Shown here one piece after another: positions 62,315 to 64,000 of a DNA stretch of 64,000 bases (position 1 is the stretch's first letter; each line of letters begins with the position of its first letter). The stretch covers positions 10,388 to 74,387 of the forward strand of contig JBAZTO010000010.1 in assembly GCA_041661865.1 (NCBI GenBank), read 5' to 3'. Origin of the DNA: JBAZTO01 sp041661865 (GTDB lineage Bacteria > Planctomycetota > Phycisphaerae > SM23-33). The position numbers were made by a program, and so were the translations under genes. Below the pieces are notes generated by a model that saw only the letters and a program-made list of their open reading frames with translations, was not told where the DNA came from and did no database searches.

Positions 62315-63799
62315 ATGAAAGCCATCATAGTGACGTTCGATTCATTGAACCGTCACCTGCTTCCTCCGTACGGCTGTGACTGGACTGTCGCCCCGAACTT
62401 CCGCCGCTTGGCCGCGCGCACCATCACCTTTGACCGGGCCTACGTCGGCTCGATGCCCTGCATGCCGGCTCGCCTCGAGATGCACACCGGGCGGTACAAC
62501 TTCCTACACCGCTCCTGGGGGCCCCTCGCACCGTACGACGACTCCATGCCGGAGATCCTCAAGAATAGCGGCGTCTACACGCACCTTGTCAGCGACCACT
62601 ATCACTATTGGGAGGACGGCGGCGCGACGTATCACAACCGCTACAGCACTTGGGACTTCTGCCGCGGCCAGGAGGGCGACACGCGGATTGGACAGGTCCG
62701 CGAGCCGGACATTCCGCGATGCGTCATCGGGCAGAGGGGCTCTCACTGGCGCAATGACTGGGTGAACCGCCAGTTCATGCGCCGCGAGGAGGACCAGCCC
62801 CAGCCAAGAACCTTCGCCGCGGGCATGGACTTCATCCGCCGCAACGCCACCGAAGACCGCTGGCTGCTTCACTTGGAGACCTTCGACCCGCACGAGCCGT
62901 TCTTCAGCCAGCAGAAGTACAAGGATCTTTACCCGCACGATTACGACGTGGCCAAGAGCGGGCATTTCGACTGGCCGCCGTACAACTTCGTCCGCGAGAC
63001 GCCTGAGCAGGCTGCTCACGGTCGCTACGAATACGCGGCGCTGTTGAGTATGTGCGACGAGTACCTCGGCAGGGTGCTGGACCTGATGGATGAACTGGAC
63101 CTGTGGAAGGACACGATGCTGATCGTCAACGCCGACCACGGTTTCCTCCTCGGCGAGCATGGCTGCTGGGCCAAGTGCTGGTGCCGGTGGTTCGAGGAGC
63201 ACGCGCACATGCCGCTGTTCATCTGGGACCATCGTTGCGGCCTGGCCGGGCAGCGGCGCAGCGCCCTTGTGCAGACCATCGACCTTGCGCCCACGATCCT
63301 GGAATATTTCGGACTGCCGCTGCCGCCGGACATGCAGGGCAAGCCGCTGCGCGAGACGATCGCCCGCGACGAGCCCGTACGTGAGGCGGGGCTGTTCGGC
63401 CAGTTCGGCATGCAGGTCAACGTGACCGACGGCCAGTACGTTTACATGCGCGCGCCCGCTCGGCAGGACAACCAGCCGCTGTACGACTACACCCTCATGC
63501 CCACGCACATGCGCAGCTTTTTTACCGTTGAAGAACTTCGGGGTGTGACGCTGGCCGCCCCCTTCAGCTTCACCAAGGGCTGCCCATTGCTGAAGATCCC
63601 ATCGACGAAGATAGGCGCCGGCGGCTGGTTCGACCAAACGCTTTACCAGAACTGGTTGTACGACCTCCAGGCCGACCCGCGTCAAGAGCGCCCGATCCAG
63701 GACGCTCGCATCGAGGCACGCATGATCGAACTTCTCTGCGGCCTGATGAAAGCCAACGATGCCCCGGTCGAGCAATTCGAGCGTCTGGGTTTGGGATAG
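62315..63799 (+). CDS. type I sulfatase
   Basis: A 494-residue sulfatase. It starts IIVTFDSLNRHLLPPYG (metal Asp) and has the formylglycine motif SMPCMPARLEMHTG (CxPxR, residue ~50). IVNADHGFLLGEHG (~270) supplies the usual metal ligands. No signal peptide is visible, so it may be cytoplasmic. It needs a formylglycine-generating enzyme, not present in the window. GGGAGATGACG precedes the ATG. Substrate unknown; planctomycetes use such enzymes on sulfated polysaccharides. Confidence 0.92.
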   Translation: MKAIIVTFDSLNRHLLPPYGCDWTVAPNFRRLAARTITFDRAYVGSMPCMPARLEMHTGRYNFLHRSWGPLAPYDDSMPEILKNSGVYTHLVSDHYHYWEDGGATYHNRYSTWDFCRGQEGDTRIGQVREPDIPRCVIGQRGSHWRNDWVNRQFMRREEDQPQPRTFAAGMDFIRRNATEDRWLLHLETFDPHEPFFSQQKYKDLYPHDYDVAKSGHFDWPPYNFVRETPEQAAHGRYEYAALLSMCDEYLGRVLDLMDELDLWKDTMLIVNADHGFLLGEHGCWAKCWCRWFEEHAHMPLFIWDHRCGLAGQRRSALVQTIDLAPTILEYFGLPLPPDMQGKPLRETIARDEPVREAGLFGQFGMQVNVTDGQYVYMRAPARQDNQPLYDYTLMPTHMRSFFTVEELRGVTLAAPFSFTKGCPLLKIPSTKIGAGGWFDQTLYQNWLYDLQADPRQERPIQDARIEARMIELLCGLMKANDAPVEQFERLGLG

Positions 63800-63808
63800 A
63801 ACAAGTAT

Positions 63809-63880
63809 GGTGCCACCCCCAAGCGTCGTGTGCTTGGGGGTGTCCGCACGGCCAAGCAAACAACGCTTGACCGTGGCACC
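63809..63880. repeat. family B two-hairpin palindromic element
   Basis: A 72-bp element from GGTGCCAC to GTGGCACC with hairpins CCCCAAGC/GCTTGGGG and CGGCCAAGC/GCTTGACCG. It follows the sulfatase gene. Confidence 0.75.
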
Positions 63881-63892
63881 CAACGCCGCGAA

Positions 63893-64000
63893 CTAAGCGG
63901 CGGCTTTGGGGCGTTTAAACCGTTGTGCTTTGCGTTTTTCCCAGCGTTTGGCCGTGCGGATTTTCGGCGGGCCGGGCGGGCTTTCCGTTTTCTTGTGTGG
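63893..64000 (-). CDS. C-terminal end of an unknown basic protein (cut by window edge)
   Basis: Reading left from the window edge, 35 residues end at TAG (63893-63895): a Pro-rich piece PHKKTESPPGPPKIR, then RTAKRWEKRKAQRFKRPKAAA. It is strongly basic, as in nucleic-acid-binding or transposase tails. The rest is outside the window, so no function can be assigned. Confidence 0.4.
   Translation of the reverse strand, partial: PHKKTESPPGPPKIRTAKRWEKRKAQRFKRPKAAA

Overview
The window looks like GC-rich chromosomal DNA of a Planctomycetota bacterium, most likely class Phycisphaerae. The signs are a PEP-CTERM/dockerin-type exported protein, prepilin-like proteins with the FTLVELLVV N-terminus, a 23S-5S rRNA locus with no 16S gene beside it, a B12-dependent class II ribonucleotide reductase and abundant palindromic repeats. 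The lineage call is inference.

Layout. 0-5.2 kb: envelope genes (the start of a STAS-domain protein cut by the window edge, a TPR protein, a BsuPI-like protein, a lipoprotein hydrolase, a Gly-rich secreted protein). 5.2-9.7 kb: a signalling locus with a large hybrid histidine kinase (two receiver-like domains plus HPt), a normal single-domain receiver and a receiver that has lost its phospho-acceptor Asp. 10.2 kb: tRNA-Ser(UGA). 10.4-13.1 kb: a complete cobalamin-riboswitch unit (promoter, aptamer, intrinsic terminator) reading into an exported PEP-CTERM/dockerin protein, a prepilin and a lipoprotein. 13.2-21.5 kb: housekeeping and cofactor genes (nrnA, ribF, btuFCD, nnrD, larB, purB). 21.6 kb: a perfect palindromic parS-like site.

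21.9-34.3 kb: a compact, co-directional phage-type structural locus (portal, scaffold-like, SU10-type capsid, connector, tail-like, hub-like and holin-like genes) with no terminase, integrase, tape measure, replication or recognisable lysin gene. All its frames are open and several genes are coupled by ATGA overlaps. This is the best candidate for an undescribed system.

34.3-44.5 kb: a GNAT enzyme, a REP-associated tyrosine transposase surrounded by its REP palindromes, a Sel1-repeat gene lying between two copies of a 66-bp piece of the mtnA 3' end, mtnA, csrA, an aldo/keto reductase with Fe-S motifs, a polyamine pair (PLP decarboxylase and deoxyhypusine-synthase-like) and a Gfo/Idh/MocA oxidoreductase. 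44.8-48.9 kb: promoter, tRNA-Ile, tRNA-Ala, 23S, 5S and terminator on the minus strand. 49-56.2 kb: two glycosyltransferases, a sugar isomerase, surE, a prepilin, a strong candidate small RNA, an amidotransferase (trpG/pabA) and a NifU-like protein. 56.8-64 kb: nrdJ behind possible NrdR boxes, small or unknown proteins, a LigD-type phosphoesterase, a sulfatase and a gene end at the window edge.

Two families of palindromic repeats run through the whole window. Family A has GCGTGCAA/TTGCACGC arms and includes the copies around the transposase. Family B carries one or two hairpins whose stems differ between copies but stay base-paired. Vitamin B12 is a theme: import, a riboswitch and a B12-dependent reductase are all present, with no B12 synthesis gene in the window.
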